In this document: positions 39,658-50,781 of the stretch, piece after piece | Numbering within the stretch: position 1 is the first letter of the stretch | How the letters are laid out: every line of letters begins with the position of its first letter | From: JALZKA01 sp963715405 | GTDB taxonomy: Bacteria > Actinomycetota > Thermoleophilia > Solirubrobacterales > 70-9 | Length of the DNA stretch: 64,000 nt | NCBI GenBank assembly: GCA_963715405.1 | Contig: OY970239.1 | Location: forward strand, 434,001 to 498,000 | Reading direction: 5' to 3' | Program-made: the position numbers and the translations under genes | Notes under the pieces: generated by a model | What the model was told of the DNA's origin: nothing | What the model saw: only the letters and a program-made list of their open reading frames with translations | Database searches by the model: none

Positions 39658-40599
39658 TCAGCCGCAGTCGTAGAACGGCTTGCCGTCCTCGTCAGTCCAG
39701 ATGAAGACAAGGGTCGCGGGGGCGTTGGCGAGGCCATTGCCCTCGTCCTCGCGTCCTTTGAGCTCGATCTCCAGCGTGTCGTCCTGTTCGGTGATCGAGG
39801 TCACGTCGAAGCCGATGCTCTCGGCCTCCGCTTCGATGGGCGCAAGGTTCTTTTGGTCCGCGTTCGGGATGGCAACCGAGATCGAGGCGGTCCCGTCGAT
39901 GGGATCTTCATAAGTGATCGACTCGACGCAGTCCAAGTTTTCTCCCGACGGAATATCTGCGAAGACCGCAGGCGCATCGAGGTTGGCGAGGAGCTCGAGC
40001 TCTCCGGTCTCGGAGGGCGGCGCGTCACCCGACGCAACGGCACTGACCACTTCGGGGTCGTAGCCCAGGACGATAAAGCCCTCGCCCGGCGCGATCGCCG
40101 TGTATGTGACCTCCTCCGGGTCCCCGTCCGAGGAAAGGACGTCTCCATCGCGCTCCCAGCCGTCCTCCTCAAGCGCCGCAGCGATCTCCTCGTAAGGCTG
40201 GGGGGTCGAAACCAGCGTCACCGCGTTATCCGCCGGATACGGACGCCCGGCGTAAGCCGTAATGAGCGCGTTGTCGAAGGCGTCTCTGACCGGGTTTGCG
40301 ACCCGCGCCGACAGGCTGCGCAAGCCGAAGTAGGCGGAAACCCCTAGTCGGTACTCCTGAGGCTCGAGGCCAAGCTCGAGCGGGTTAGCGTCCGCGGGCT
40401 GCCCTGCGGCTTTCTTGGCAGCTGACACGTCGACGGCGGCCGCCTGGGCGAACTTTGCCTCCGGAAGCTTTGCGGCCAGCTCCTTGGCGCTCAGATCGCC
40501 ATTCGTGTCAGGGGTGTCGCCGCCGTCGTCGCCGCCACAACCCGCCATCGCGACGAGCGCGATCAGCACGCAAAAAGCGGATTTCGTTCGCCTGCCCAC
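39658..40599 (-). CDS. Putative lipoprotein
   Basis: 313 residues with a lipobox at VAMAGCGG (Cys21) after a short hydrophobic signal (SAFCVLIALVA). After a 30-residue linker (GGDDGGDTPDTNGD) comes a globular domain with no recognised motifs; AYAGRPYPADNAVTLVST, GFIVLGYDP and a C-terminal FIWTDEDGKPFYDCG stand out. Likely attached to the outer face of the membrane. Function unknown; 12 bp downstream is the start-side of the M50 gene. Confidence 0.75.
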   Translation of the reverse strand: MGRRTKSAFCVLIALVAMAGCGGDDGGDTPDTNGDLSAKELAAKLPEAKFAQAAAVDVSAAKKAAGQPADANPLELGLEPQEYRLGVSAYFGLRSLSARVANPVRDAFDNALITAYAGRPYPADNAVTLVSTPQPYEEIAAALEEDGWERDGDVLSSDGDPEEVTYTAIAPGEGFIVLGYDPEVVSAVASGDAPPSETGELELLANLDAPAVFADIPSGENLDCVESITYEDPIDGTASISVAIPNADQKNLAPIEAEAESIGFDVTSITEQDDTLEIELKGREDEGNGLANAPATLVFIWTDEDGKPFYDCG

Positions 40600-40629
40600 G
40601 ACTTCAGACGCTAGCGAACTAGATGAGCC

Positions 40630-41427
40630 TCACTCCGGATCCGCGTACTGTGCCTGTTCCTTGGTCATCGCCGCCGTTACCGCGGCGATCTGGTTCGGGC
40701 TGCCGATCAGGGCACGCTGTAGATCCGCCTCTAGCTTGAGCGCGTTTTCGCTCCGGCTCGTATAGGCGGAGTTGAGGAGCCGCTTTCCCGAGCGAATCGC
40801 GTGCGGGGACTTCGTCGCGATCTCGGCGGCGAGCGCAAGGGCATCGTCGCGCGGGTCTTCGGCGAGCCGTGTGACGAGTCCAAGCTCGAGCGCCTCGTCC
40901 GCGCCGACGGTGCGCCCGGTGAAAACGACCTCCTTCGCCACGTCGAGCGGGACAAGGGTGGGCAGCGCCTGGCTGATGCCCATGTCCGGAATCAGCCCGT
41001 AGTGGATCTCCATCACGCACAGCTTGAGGTCAGGTGCCGAAATGCGGATGTCGGCGCCAAGCGCGATCTGTGCGCCGCCGCCGAGGCAGTTGCCGTGGAT
41101 CGCCGCGACCACGGGCATCGGCAGCCGCTGCCAGTCGTACGCGACGCGCTGCGCGATGTTCGCGACCTCGCCGGGGACGTCCGCGATCATCTCGTCGACT
41201 CCGACGTCGCCGGCCATGAAGCTCGGAAAGTCGAGCCCCGAGCAGAAGCTAGGCCCGTCACCGGAGAGCACGACCGCTCGCACGTCGTTTCGGCTTGCCA
41301 GCTCGTCCGTGGCGGCGTCGAGCGCCTGGAACATCGGCCAGTCGAGGGCGTTGTGCTTCGCACTGCGGACGAGCCGCACGTCGGCGATGCCATCCGAGAC
41401 GTCGATCGCTACGCGGTCTTCGGGCAC
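40630..41427 (-). CDS. Enoyl-CoA hydratase/isomerase family protein
   Basis: 265-residue crotonase-fold protein. KHNALDWPMFQAL, VLSGDGPSFCSGLDFPSFM (oxyanion hole 1) and AAIHGNCLGGGAQIALGADIRIS (oxyanion hole 2) are typical, followed by IHYGLIPDMGISQALPTLV. The catalytic Glu of MEIHYGLIPD is preserved at the classical position; the second Glu is replaced. The GTG at 41427 gives a normal-length protein; the open frame above runs into the broken lipoprotein gene. Likely a beta-oxidation-type hydratase or isomerase. Confidence 0.93.
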   Translation of the reverse strand: MPEDRVAIDVSDGIADVRLVRSAKHNALDWPMFQALDAATDELASRNDVRAVVLSGDGPSFCSGLDFPSFMAGDVGVDEMIADVPGEVANIAQRVAYDWQRLPMPVVAAIHGNCLGGGAQIALGADIRISAPDLKLCVMEIHYGLIPDMGISQALPTLVPLDVAKEVVFTGRTVGADEALELGLVTRLAEDPRDDALALAAEIATKSPHAIRSGKRLLNSAYTSRSENALKLEADLQRALIGSPNQIAAVTAAMTKEQAQYADPE

Positions 41428-41437
41428 GCCGGCGATC

Positions 41438-42427
41438 CTATTCGGGGCAGTCGTAAGCGCCGGCCGGGCTGGGCAGAGGGCCGTCAGGATCTGGATGCCC
41501 AGGCCCGACCTCGATGACCCGGGAATAGCTGAACAGCTCGTCAATGGGCTCGGGCGCGGCCCCCACGGGCCTCTTGACGTTGAACGGGACAAGAAGCGCA
41601 TCGACGAGGACCGAGGTGGTGCCGGTGTCGAGTCCTTTGAGCCGACGTGGGTTGAACCGGTCGGGATCCGGCTTCTCGCCGGAGACGATGAGGGCCATGA
41701 TGGCCCCCTTTCCCGTCGCCGACTGCGCCGCAGCGATCGCCTCGATGCATCGTGACTTGCCGAAAGTCGTCGCGACCCGCACCGACCCGTTGACCGCGTG
41801 AAGGGCTTCCGCGGCGGGCCCAGGCTCCGCGCTCTGCGTGATCCGGCGCAGCGTCTGGATAGCGAGCCGTTTGATCTGGCGAAGACGACTCGCCCGCCCG
41901 CTCCGTCGGCGACTATCTCGGATGCAGCGTTCGGAGTGTTCGGTCCCGCGACGTAGAGCCCATCCTCACGGGAGTATCCGGTTCGCTCGAGCTTGTCACT
42001 ATTTCGTTGAAAGGCTCCGCGGTGGAGACGATCGTGAGATCGTCGCTGTTGCTCGTCGCCGCTTGGATCAGCGTGGCGTCGAGTGGGGACGCGCCTCGAA
42101 CCCTGAGCTCGGCAGCGTAGAAATCTCGGACGATCGGGAACGCGCGCGAAGCAAGGCCGAACAGCTTCGACTGGGCGCTCTCCGCGTCGCGAAGAGAAGC
42201 GTCGTCCAGCGGGATGGCATCGGCGTCCTCGGGGAGCCCGAGCTCTCTGCGGGCTTCGGCCACATCGACCGTATTGATCAGTTCCGTGTCTCGCGGGGAG
42301 GAAACCGCGCAAGCTCGGCAGGCTCGGTCGCGGCGTTGTCGATTACGAAGTCGTCGCTGCAGGAAGCGAGCGCCGTGACCGTCAGGGCAAGCCCGAGCGC
42401 CATCGAGGCATACCGGGCTCGCCCCAT
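41438..42427 (-). pseudogene. Secreted lipoprotein-like gene broken by three frame changes
   Basis: A signal peptide with lipobox (MGRARYASMALGLALTVTALASC, from ATG 42427) opens a gene whose continuation is spread over three frames: ELINTVDVAEARRELGLPED in a second frame after about 42290, KLERTGYSREDGLYVAGPNT in a third after about 41995, and AAEALHAVNGSVRVATTFGK to GAYDCPE in a further frame after about 41910. Joined, they give a single protein of about 325 residues. I do not recognise the family. Shifts are either mutations or sequence errors. Confidence 0.6.
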
Positions 42428-42431
42428 TCGC

Positions 42432-44100
42432 CTAAGCAGCGGCGTGCCGGGTGATGATCCGGGCGAAGTCAGTCCCGGCCGGAAGCGTGCCGAACGCGAG
42501 ATGAGAGTCACCGCTGAGGCGCGAGGCGCAGAAAGCGTCGGCGACGGCCTCGTCGCCAAAGCGAATGAGTAGAGAGGCTTGGAGCGCCAGGGCCATTCGC
42601 TCGACGACTCGGCGGGCACGCGACTCGATCGCCTCGATGTCGCCGAGCTCGGCCTGGAGCTCCGCAACAGCCTCGTCCAGCCGATCATCGGAGCCGGCGG
42701 CCTCCGAGACCTCAGCCAAGAACGCTTCGAGGGACGACGGGATTCTTCGCCATGCCACGCAGGACGTCCAGGCACTGCACGTTGCCCGATCCTTCCCAAA
42801 TGCCATTCAGCGGGGACTCGCGATAGAGCCGGGGCATGCCGGACTCCTCGACGTAGCCGTTACCACCGAAGCACTCCAGCGCCTCGGCGGCGTGAGCGGG
42901 CGCTCGTTTGTTGACCCAGTACTTGAGGACGGCGTTCGCGAGGCGCCTGAACTCAATCGCACCTTGGTCGCCGGCCGCTGCCTCGTCGTACGAGCGAGCG
43001 AGGCGCATCATGCCGATCGTCGCGGCTTCCGATTCGACCGCGAGGTCAGCGAGGACGTTCTGCATCAGCGGCTGCTCGATCAAAAGCTTGCCGAACGCTG
43101 CGCGCTGCGATGTGTGGTGGATGGCGGCGGCGACCGCCTCGCGCATGCCCCCGGCGCCGCCGATCACGCAGTCGAGGCGGGTGTGGTTGACCATCTCGAT
43201 GATCGTCGGCACGCCGCGGCCTTCCTCGCCGACCATCTGCGCCCAGGCCCCGCGGAACTCGACCTCGGATGATGCATTCGAGCGGTTGCCCAGCTTGTCC
43301 TTGAGCCGCTGGATGTGGATTCGATTGCGCTCGCCATCAGGGGTGAAACGGGGCATGAGAAAGCAGGAGAGCCCTCCGTCTGCCTGCGCGAGGACCAGGA
43401 ACGCGTCGCACATCGGCGCCGACATGAACCACTTGTGGCCGGTCAATTCGTACTCCGCCGCGGCGCCGCCGCCGTTGAGCGGAACCGCCACCGTCGAGTT
43501 GGTGCGAACGTCGGAGCCTCCCTGCTTCTCGGTCATGCCCATTCCGCACAGCGCGCCGGCCTTGTCGGGGGCGGGACGAAGGCGCTCGCCGTCGTACGAA
43601 GTGGAGAGGAAGCGCCCTTCCCACTCGGCAGCGACCTCGGGCTGCGCGCGGATCGCGGGGATCGCCGAGTAGGTCATCGAGATCGGGCACCCCACACCCG
43701 CGTCGGCCGTAAAGGACATGAACATCGCGGCGCGGGCGACATGGGAACCGGGCTGGGGGTCGGTCCACGGCAACGAGTGCACGCCGAAGCCGATGCCCGC
43801 CCGCATCAGCTCGTGCCAGGCAGGATGGAACTCGACCTCGTCGACGCGGTGGCCGTAGCGGTCGTGGGTGACGAGCCTGGGCCCGCTCTCGTTTGCCTCG
43901 CGGCCCCAGCGCTTCGCCTGCTCGGAGCCCGAGAACGCGCCCACCTCGGAAACCCGGTCCTCCGCCCACTCGCCGCCCTCGCGGCGAAGCGCTTCGACCA
44001 AAATCCGGTTCGACTCGAAGACGTTGTAGTTCTCAAGCGGCGAGGCCTGGTTTACGACCTCGTGGGTTGTATGAGCGGAGCGCGGCTCGACGGTCGCCAT
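42432..44100 (-). CDS. AidB-like acyl-CoA dehydrogenase, frame interrupted near the C-terminus
   Basis: About 556 residues when joined. The ATG at 44100 gives AHTTHEVVNQASPLENYNVFES, the AidB N-terminal signature. MGMTEKQGGSDVRTN, GHKWFMSAPMCDAFLVLAQ, KDKLGNRSNASSEVEF and ECFGGNGYVEESGMPRLYRESPLNGIWEGSGNV follow, including the FAD and AidB-specific segments. A one-base excess at about 42747 switches the frame; the last 100 residues (SLEAFLAEVSEAAGSDDRL to FARIITRHAAA) are the AidB C-terminal helices. Linked in E. coli to the alkylation response; role here is inferred from family. Confidence 0.88.
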
Positions 44101-44198
44101 CGCACGTGATGGTACGCCCAATCAGGCCGGAATCTCAAACATGCCCTGAAGCCGAGCCGCTAAGAAGAGATCACCTGAGATCCGGACCCGGCCGTCCT

Positions 44199-45239
44199 CT
44201 ACCGGCGAAGCTCCTGCACGCCATAGGTGCTCGCGGAGCGCACAGCCTCGCCACCCGCTCGCTTCGCCTCGTACATCGCTTCGTCGGCGGCCTTCCACAG
44301 CGTCTCGAAGGTCTCGACGCGAGAGCTCATCTCGGCGACGCCGACGCTGAGCGTGATGTTCAGGCCGGTTGCGGCATCCGTCTTCAGGCTTCCCACCAGG
44401 CGCCCCGCGACCATGGCGGCGTCTTCGCCGGTAGCGCCCGGGAGCAGGGCTGCGAACTCGTCACCCCCGAGCCGGGCCACCGCATCGACCTCGCGCGTCT
44501 CCCGCCGGAGCGAGCTTGCGATCGTTCTCAGGACCTCGTCCCCGACGGGGTGACCGCGGCTGTCGTTGAGCGCCTTGAAACGATCGATGTCGAGGACGAT
44601 CAGGCTGAGCGGGCTCTCGTGGCGTCGCGCCCGAGTCAACTCGAGCGAGGCGCGCTCCTCGAGCGCAACCCGGTTGAGCAGGCCGGTCAGCGCGTCGTTG
44701 CGCGCCCGCTCCGACAGCTCCGCCACAACCTGCGCTCGGCTCGAGCGCAGGTTGTAGACGAGAAGTCCGGCAACCAGGAGGCTCGAAAGCGAGATGACCC
44801 AGCGGGTGAGCGCCTCGTCGAGCGGCTCGCCATTGAGAAGCAGGCCGTAGCAGAGGCCCACCAGAGCGAGCTGTGCCAGGGCGTGCGGGAAGGAGAGGTA
44901 GTTGAACGCAAGGAGGCAGATCCAGATGTAGAGCATCACGTTGTCGACCGTCCCCGTGCCGACCCGCCCGCCCTCGTGCGTCGCGATCGTGATCATCACG
45001 GTGCCGGCCGCTGCGGCGAATCCCAGCAGCCAATCGGGCGCTGGCGTGCGGAGCAGGAGGAGCGCCGCGCCAATTGCGCCGCAGACGGCGCCAAGCCCAA
45101 GGACGACCGCGTCGGAGCCCATCGCCGCCGGCGGGAGCGCGACCGAGAACGCGGCGAGCGCGGCTCCGGCGACCATCATGAAGCCCGCCACACGGGCGGC
45201 TTCGTGGCGGTGCTCTGCGGAATCCCCTCGCGTGCTCAT
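44199..45239 (-). CDS. Membrane-anchored diguanylate cyclase (GGDEF)
   Basis: 346 residues. About five transmembrane helices in residues 18-165 form an unidentified sensor, then a short coiled coil and a GGDEF domain with ARLGGDEFAALLPGA intact (active-site GGDEF) and LIVLDIDRFKALNDSRGHPVGDEVL (substrate and metal residues). An RxxD I-site is not obvious. Makes cyclic di-GMP from two GTP. Monocistronic; divergent from icd. Confidence 0.92.
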   Translation of the reverse strand: MSTRGDSAEHRHEAARVAGFMMVAGAALAAFSVALPPAAMGSDAVVLGLGAVCGAIGAALLLLRTPAPDWLLGFAAAAGTVMITIATHEGGRVGTGTVDNVMLYIWICLLAFNYLSFPHALAQLALVGLCYGLLLNGEPLDEALTRWVISLSSLLVAGLLVYNLRSSRAQVVAELSERARNDALTGLLNRVALEERASLELTRARRHESPLSLIVLDIDRFKALNDSRGHPVGDEVLRTIASSLRRETREVDAVARLGGDEFAALLPGATGEDAAMVAGRLVGSLKTDAATGLNITLSVGVAEMSSRVETFETLWKAADEAMYEAKRAGGEAVRSASTYGVQELRR

Positions 45240-45303
45240 CGCACTTCTCTACATCGGCTTTCCGGGCGTCTCGGCTTAGGCCCCTTAGTAGGGTGCCGAG
45301 CGC

Positions 45304-46518
45304 ATGGCCAAGATCGAAGTGAAGAATCCGGTCGTCGAGCTCGACGGCGACGAGATGACCCGGATCATCTGGGCCTTCATCAAGGAACAGCTCATTCTCC
45401 CTTACCTCGACGTTGAGCTCCTTTATTACGACCTTGGTATCGAGAGCCGCGACGAGACCTCCGACCAGATCACGGTGGACGCGGCCCATGCCATCAAGGA
45501 GCACGGCGTCGGCGTCAAGTGCGCGACGATCACGCCGGATGAGGCGCGGGTCGAGGAGTTCGGCCTTAAGGAGATGTACCGCTCTCCGAACGGGACGATC
45601 CGGAACATCCTGGGCGGCGTCATCTTCCGCGAACCGATCGTGATCTCGAACATCCCGCGCCTCGTGCCCGGCTGGACGAAGCCGATCATCGTCGGCCGCC
45701 ACGCCTTCGGCGATCAGTACCGCGCGGAAGACACCCTCATCCCCGGCGCGGGGACGCTCACCCTCACATGGACTCCGAAGGACGAAGGAGAGCCGATCGA
45801 GATCAACGTCTTCGACTTCCCGAGCTCGGGGATCGCGATGGCGATGTACAACCTCGACGCGTCGATCCGCGATTTTGCGCGCGCCTCTTTCCGTTACGGG
45901 CTCAACCGCTCGTATCCCGTCTACATGTCGACCAAGAACACGATCCTCAAGAAGTACGACGGGCGCTTCAAGGACATCTTCCAGGAGATCTTCGACTCAG
46001 AGTTCAAATCGGACTTCGACGAGAAGGGCATCACCTACGAGCATCGCCTGATCGACGACATGGTCGCCGCGTCGCTCAAGTGGGAGGGCGGCTACGTGTG
46101 GGCGTGCAAGAACTACGACGGCGACGTTCAGTCCGACACGGTTGCCCAGGGCTTCGGGTCGCTCGGTCTCATGACGTCGGTGCTGATGACGCCCGACGGC
46201 AAGACCGTCGAGGCAGAGGCCGCCCACGGCACGGTCACCCGGCATTTCCGTGAGCATCAGAAGGGAAATCCGACCTCGACCAATCCGATCGCCTCGATCT
46301 TTGCCTGGACACGCGCCCTCCAGGCGCGCGGGCGAATGGACGAGACGCCGGAGGTGACCGAGTTCGCGGAGACCCTCGAGCGCGTCTGTATTGAGACGGT
46401 CGAGTCGGGGAAAATGACCAAGGACCTCGCCCTCCTCGTGGACAAGGATCAGGACTTCCAATCGACGCAGGAATTCCTTGCTTCGATCGATGAAAACCTT
46501 CAGAAGGAGATGACTTAG
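45304..46518 (+). CDS. icd: Isocitrate dehydrogenase (NADP+)
   Basis: 404 residues, the eukaryotic-like homodimeric NADP-IDH class. Conserved: VELDGDEMTRIIWAFIKE, the substrate loop RSPNGTIRNILGGVIFREPI, GRHAFGDQYRAED, IDDMVAASLKWEGGYVWACKNYDGDVQSD and EAAHGTVTRHFREHQKG. ATG at 45304. It lies 4 bp before mdh, so both TCA enzymes are co-transcribed. Confidence 0.97.
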   Translation: MAKIEVKNPVVELDGDEMTRIIWAFIKEQLILPYLDVELLYYDLGIESRDETSDQITVDAAHAIKEHGVGVKCATITPDEARVEEFGLKEMYRSPNGTIRNILGGVIFREPIVISNIPRLVPGWTKPIIVGRHAFGDQYRAEDTLIPGAGTLTLTWTPKDEGEPIEINVFDFPSSGIAMAMYNLDASIRDFARASFRYGLNRSYPVYMSTKNTILKKYDGRFKDIFQEIFDSEFKSDFDEKGITYEHRLIDDMVAASLKWEGGYVWACKNYDGDVQSDTVAQGFGSLGLMTSVLMTPDGKTVEAEAAHGTVTRHFREHQKGNPTSTNPIASIFAWTRALQARGRMDETPEVTEFAETLERVCIETVESGKMTKDLALLVDKDQDFQSTQEFLASIDENLQKEMT

Positions 46519-46522
46519 ATAC

Positions 46523-47505
<983 letters not shown>

Positions 47506-47509
<4 letters not shown>

Positions 47510-47886
47510 GCCGGGTGGTAGGCGCGGCCTTCCTTTTTGACCTTGCCGTCGGCTTCCAGCTCTGAGAGCACCCGGTACATGTAGTTCGGCTTCATCTTGA
47601 GCCGCTTGGCGATCTCCGATGCGCTGACGCCGGGGTCGCCCGAGATCACCTTCATGGCGTGATCGGCCCGGGTGCCGCCCTTGCGGCTCCGGCGGCGTTT
47701 GCGGCCTGTTGACGATCCCCTTGAGCCTGACGAGCCGCGCGGGCGGCCGGGACCTCGCCTGCCCTCCTTGCCGTCGGTAAGGCTGGCGAGCGCGCGCTCG
47801 AGCCTGGCTCGTTCTGAGTCGAGCTCTGAGATGCGGTCGCGAAGGAGCTTGGCCGCGTCCTCAACGGCGCTACTGGCTGGTGCCAT
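47506..47886 (-). CDS. Small DNA-binding protein: basic AT-hook-like linker and winged helix
   Basis: 126 residues: an N-terminal coiled coil (LLRDRISELDSERARLERAL), a long basic linker with RRGPGRPRGSSGS (AT-hook-like GRPRG core) and GRKRRRSRKGG, and a C-terminal winged helix (DPGVSASEIAKRLKMKPNYMYRVLSELEADGKVKK). A nucleoid-associated or specialised regulator is likely. A frequent actinobacterial family without characterised members known to me. Start ATG at 47886. Confidence 0.72.
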
Positions 47887-47982
47887 GCGGAGGGTTCCTT
47901 CCGTGGAGCGTAAGTGTGAGTCAGGTAGGACTCACCGTGTACTCATACGGTACCGAATGTGTGACTGTACGAAAGCCTGAGC

Positions 47983-48603
47983 TCAGGTTCGCTTGCGCGG
48001 AAGGGTCCCGAAGACGGCGTCCCAGATCGGCGACGAGACGCCGAAGCCGAACCGGTGGTCCTGGAAATGGTGGCGCATATGTTGCTCTCGCAACCGTTTG
48101 CCGAGCTCGGTCTTCGGGACGGCATGGTGAAGGTAATAGTGGGTGTAGTCGTAAACGAGATACCCGACCAAAAAGCCTGCGAAAAGCGGGAACGCGGTCG
48201 GCTGACCGAAGACGAGCCAGAAGAGCCCATAGAAGAGGAGCGCCAGCGGGATGCTCGCTCCGGGGGGCATGACCAGGCGCATCTTGTCGTTCGGGTGATC
48301 GTGATGGACGCCGTGGATGATGAAGTGAAGCCGTGATCCGATCGGGTGATCGGGCTCCCAGTGAAACACCTTGCGGTGAAGCCAGTACTCGGAGAGGGTC
48401 CAGATCGCAAGGCCTGCGAGCGTCAGCAGCGCGATCTCTGCGCCGCCCATGTTGTCGTTGGCAGCCAGGACGAGGAGGCCCGCGATGACGGGCACGTAGA
48501 TCAGCGCGGGAACGACCGGATGTACCCGCGAGAAGAAGTCGAGAAAGCGGGAGCGAAAGAGCGGCGGCGAGGCGCTGAGGCGCTCTGTGCGCGGGGTGGA
48601 CAT
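47983..48603 (-). CDS. Sterol desaturase/fatty acid hydroxylase family protein
   Basis: 206-residue integral membrane di-iron hydroxylase. Histidine clusters are HRKVFHW, HGVHHDHP, HYYLHH and QHMRHHFQDHRFGFG, the FA2H/carotene-hydroxylase arrangement. About four transmembrane helices. The ATG at 48603 was preferred over a longer frame because the extension crosses two 23-bp direct repeats and lacks conserved sequence. Candidate substrates are fatty acyl chains of membrane lipids. Confidence 0.9.
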   Translation of the reverse strand: MSTPRTERLSASPPLFRSRFLDFFSRVHPVVPALIYVPVIAGLLVLAANDNMGGAEIALLTLAGLAIWTLSEYWLHRKVFHWEPDHPIGSRLHFIIHGVHHDHPNDKMRLVMPPGASIPLALLFYGLFWLVFGQPTAFPLFAGFLVGYLVYDYTHYYLHHAVPKTELGKRLREQHMRHHFQDHRFGFGVSSPIWDAVFGTLPRKRT

Positions 48604-48643
48604 CGACGCATGATTGTAGGCGAGGGGTCCGCCGCCGCCCAGT

Positions 48644-48710
48644 TTTTTGCGCGGTTTGCGTAAACGCGACCGGATGGGCCCGAGACGTTTTTGCGCGGTT
48701 TGCGTAAACG
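48644..48710. repeat. Two 23-bp direct repeats upstream of the hydroxylase
   Basis: Identical 23-bp units at 48644-48666 and 48688-48710, each T5 followed by GCGCGGTTTGCGTAAACG. They lie between the divergent hydroxylase and Cys-rich protein genes, 44 bp start to start (four helical turns), so they could be regulator-binding sites. The inner GTTTGCGTAAAC is partly symmetric. Confidence 0.7.
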
Positions 48711-48750
48711 GTCCCGGTGCGCCGCTCGCCGGGCTGGCATAGTCGCCGAC

Positions 48751-48984
48751 GTGGTCAGAGCAGAGGACACGATCGAGGAGTGGGTGCGAGCCGTCGGACT
48801 GACGCGCCGGGGCCTCAAGCCGGGGCGTAAGGGCAAGCCCACCTGCGCGGATTGCTTTTTTCACCGCAACCAGCTTTGCGCGCTCGACCTCGAGTCACCG
48901 TGCTCGACGTTTCGGCCGGACACCTCCGCGGGCCTCGTTCCGCCGCGCCAGCCGGCGCTTCTCCTGCGCCAGGGCGCCGGCTGA
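48751..48984 (+). CDS. Small Cys-rich (zinc-ribbon-like) protein
   Basis: 77 residues from a GTG at 48751. Cysteines follow the pattern C-x2-C-x7-C-x7-C in CADCFFHRNQLCALDLESPC, ending SPCSTFRP, seen in many small actinobacterial proteins and suggestive of a Zn or Fe-S knuckle. The N-terminus is a short amphipathic helix (TIEEWVRAVGLT). Function unknown. Confidence 0.6.
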   Translation: MVRAEDTIEEWVRAVGLTRRGLKPGRKGKPTCADCFFHRNQLCALDLESPCSTFRPDTSAGLVPPRQPALLLRQGAG

Positions 48985-49042
48985 CCAAGCCCAGGATCGC
49001 TTGGGGCTCAATGGGCTGAGCCTTGAGAGCCGATGAGGAAAT

Positions 49043-50733
49043 GTGATGCGGGGATTCCGACAGACGCTTGCCGACCACGGTGCCTGGGAGTACGAGCCGG
49101 CGACCGGCAATACGCGCTGGTCCAACGGCCTTTATGACATCCACGGCGTGACCCGCGGTGACTTCGTGCCGACGGCTGAGAGCGCCAGTCTCCTCGTTCA
49201 CCCCGACGACCGCGAGACCTACGCGGCGATCGTCCGAGACGCGATCTTGACGAAGACCCCGTTCGCCTGCCAGCACCGGGTCGTCCGGCCGGATGGCGAG
49301 GTCCGCATCCTGACCGTCCGGGGCTCCTTCGTCGAGGGGGTCGACGAGGCGGAAGACCGCCTGATCGGCACGACCCAGGACGTGACGGAGCGTGACGGTG
49401 AGGAGGACACGCTCGCCCACCTCGCAAGCCGCGACACCGTCTCCGGCCTTTACAACCGAACCCGCTTCATGGAGGAGCTCACGCGAGAGATTGCGGCAGG
49501 CCGGCGCAACGGGATGGAGGGAGCGGTGCTCGTGCTCGACCTCGACCGCTTCTCGGCCCTCAACGCCGAGCTCGGCCACATGGCCGGCGACGCGCTCCTC
49601 TCAAAGGTCGCATCGGTCTTGTCCCGGCGGCTCCGGGACACGGACATGCTCGCGCGAATCGGCGGCGATCAGTTCGCCATGATCCTCCCAGGGTGCGAGG
49701 CCGATGCCGCCGAGGGCGTCGCCACCCAACTGATCGAGGCCGTCGCAAGTGGGGCAACGATCAGCGCGGGCGATGCGGAGCGCCACGCCGCGGGCTCGAT
49801 CGGCATCGCCTCGTTCGGCCCCATCGAACGGCGGGCCGGCGATGAGGTCCTCATGGAGGCAGAGCTGGCGATGCATCGCGCGAAAGCCGACGGCCGTGGC
49901 CACGCCGAAGCGTTCAGCGATGAGATGCGCGTGGAGCAGACGGTCAGAGGCTCCACCGAGGACGAACTGCGCGGAGCGATCGGCGATCAGGAGCTTCGCG
50001 TTCAGTATCAGCCGATCGTCTCCCTGAGCGACGGCACCACGGTGGGGTTCGAGGCGCTGCTTCGATGGGAGCATCCGATCCGCGGCACGGTCGCCCCGAA
50101 GGACTTCGTCTCCGTCGCCGAGGAGTCGGGCCTGATCTCGAAGATCGGCCGTTTCGTCCTCGAGCAGGCTTGCCGGCAAGCAGCGGAGTGGCGAACCTCC
50201 GGCCCCGACATCCTTGTATCAGTCAACATCTCGCCGCGCCAGCTCACCCGCGCCGACCTCGCAGAAGACGTCTCCCGCGCGCTGGAGGCGAGCGGCCTGC
50301 CGCCGAAGCTCCTCTGCCTGGAGGTCACCGAGACCTCGCTCCTTCGCGATCCGGGCAGGATCGTCGAGAGCCTTCGCAGGCTCAAGGCCCTGGGCGTCCA
50401 GCCTCGCCATCGACGACTTTGGAGCAGGGGCCTCATCCTTCGGCGTCCTTCGCATCCTTCCGGTCGACCAGATCAAGATCGATCACATCTTCACTCAGGG
50501 GCTCGGGGAGACGACCTCGCGACCGGGCGGTGGTGGCCGCGGTGGTCTCCCTCGCCAAGGAGCTCGGCCTTTCGGTAGTCGCAGAAGGGGTTGAGACCGT
50601 GCGCCAGCAGGCAGAGCTTCAGGACCTCGGTGCCGACCTCGCGCAGGGCTACCTCTACGCGCCGGCTCGCTATCCGGACGAGCTCGAGCTTGGCGGTTTC
50701 CGCGAGCTGGTCGCACCGAGCGTCCCCCACTAG
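49043..50733 (+). CDS. PAS-GGDEF-EAL protein, frame interrupted in the EAL domain
   Basis: About 560 residues when joined. An N-terminal PAS domain (YEPATGNTRWSNGLYDIHG ... GTTQDVTER), a GGDEF domain whose motif is GGDQF (RIGGDQFAMILPG), so cyclase activity is doubtful, and an EAL domain with FEALLRWEHP and SVNISPRQL. Frame changes equivalent to one extra base occur at about 50403 (before LAIDDFGAGASSFG) and 50519 (before DRAVVAAVVSLAKELG); the third part ends SVVAEGVET...QGYLYA, the standard EAL end. Start is GTG 49043 or ATG 49046. Probably a cyclic di-GMP phosphodiesterase. Confidence 0.85.
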
Positions 50734-50781
50734 GGACCAGGTACCTCACGTAGCGCTCATATTCGCGGCTACAGTCAACCC

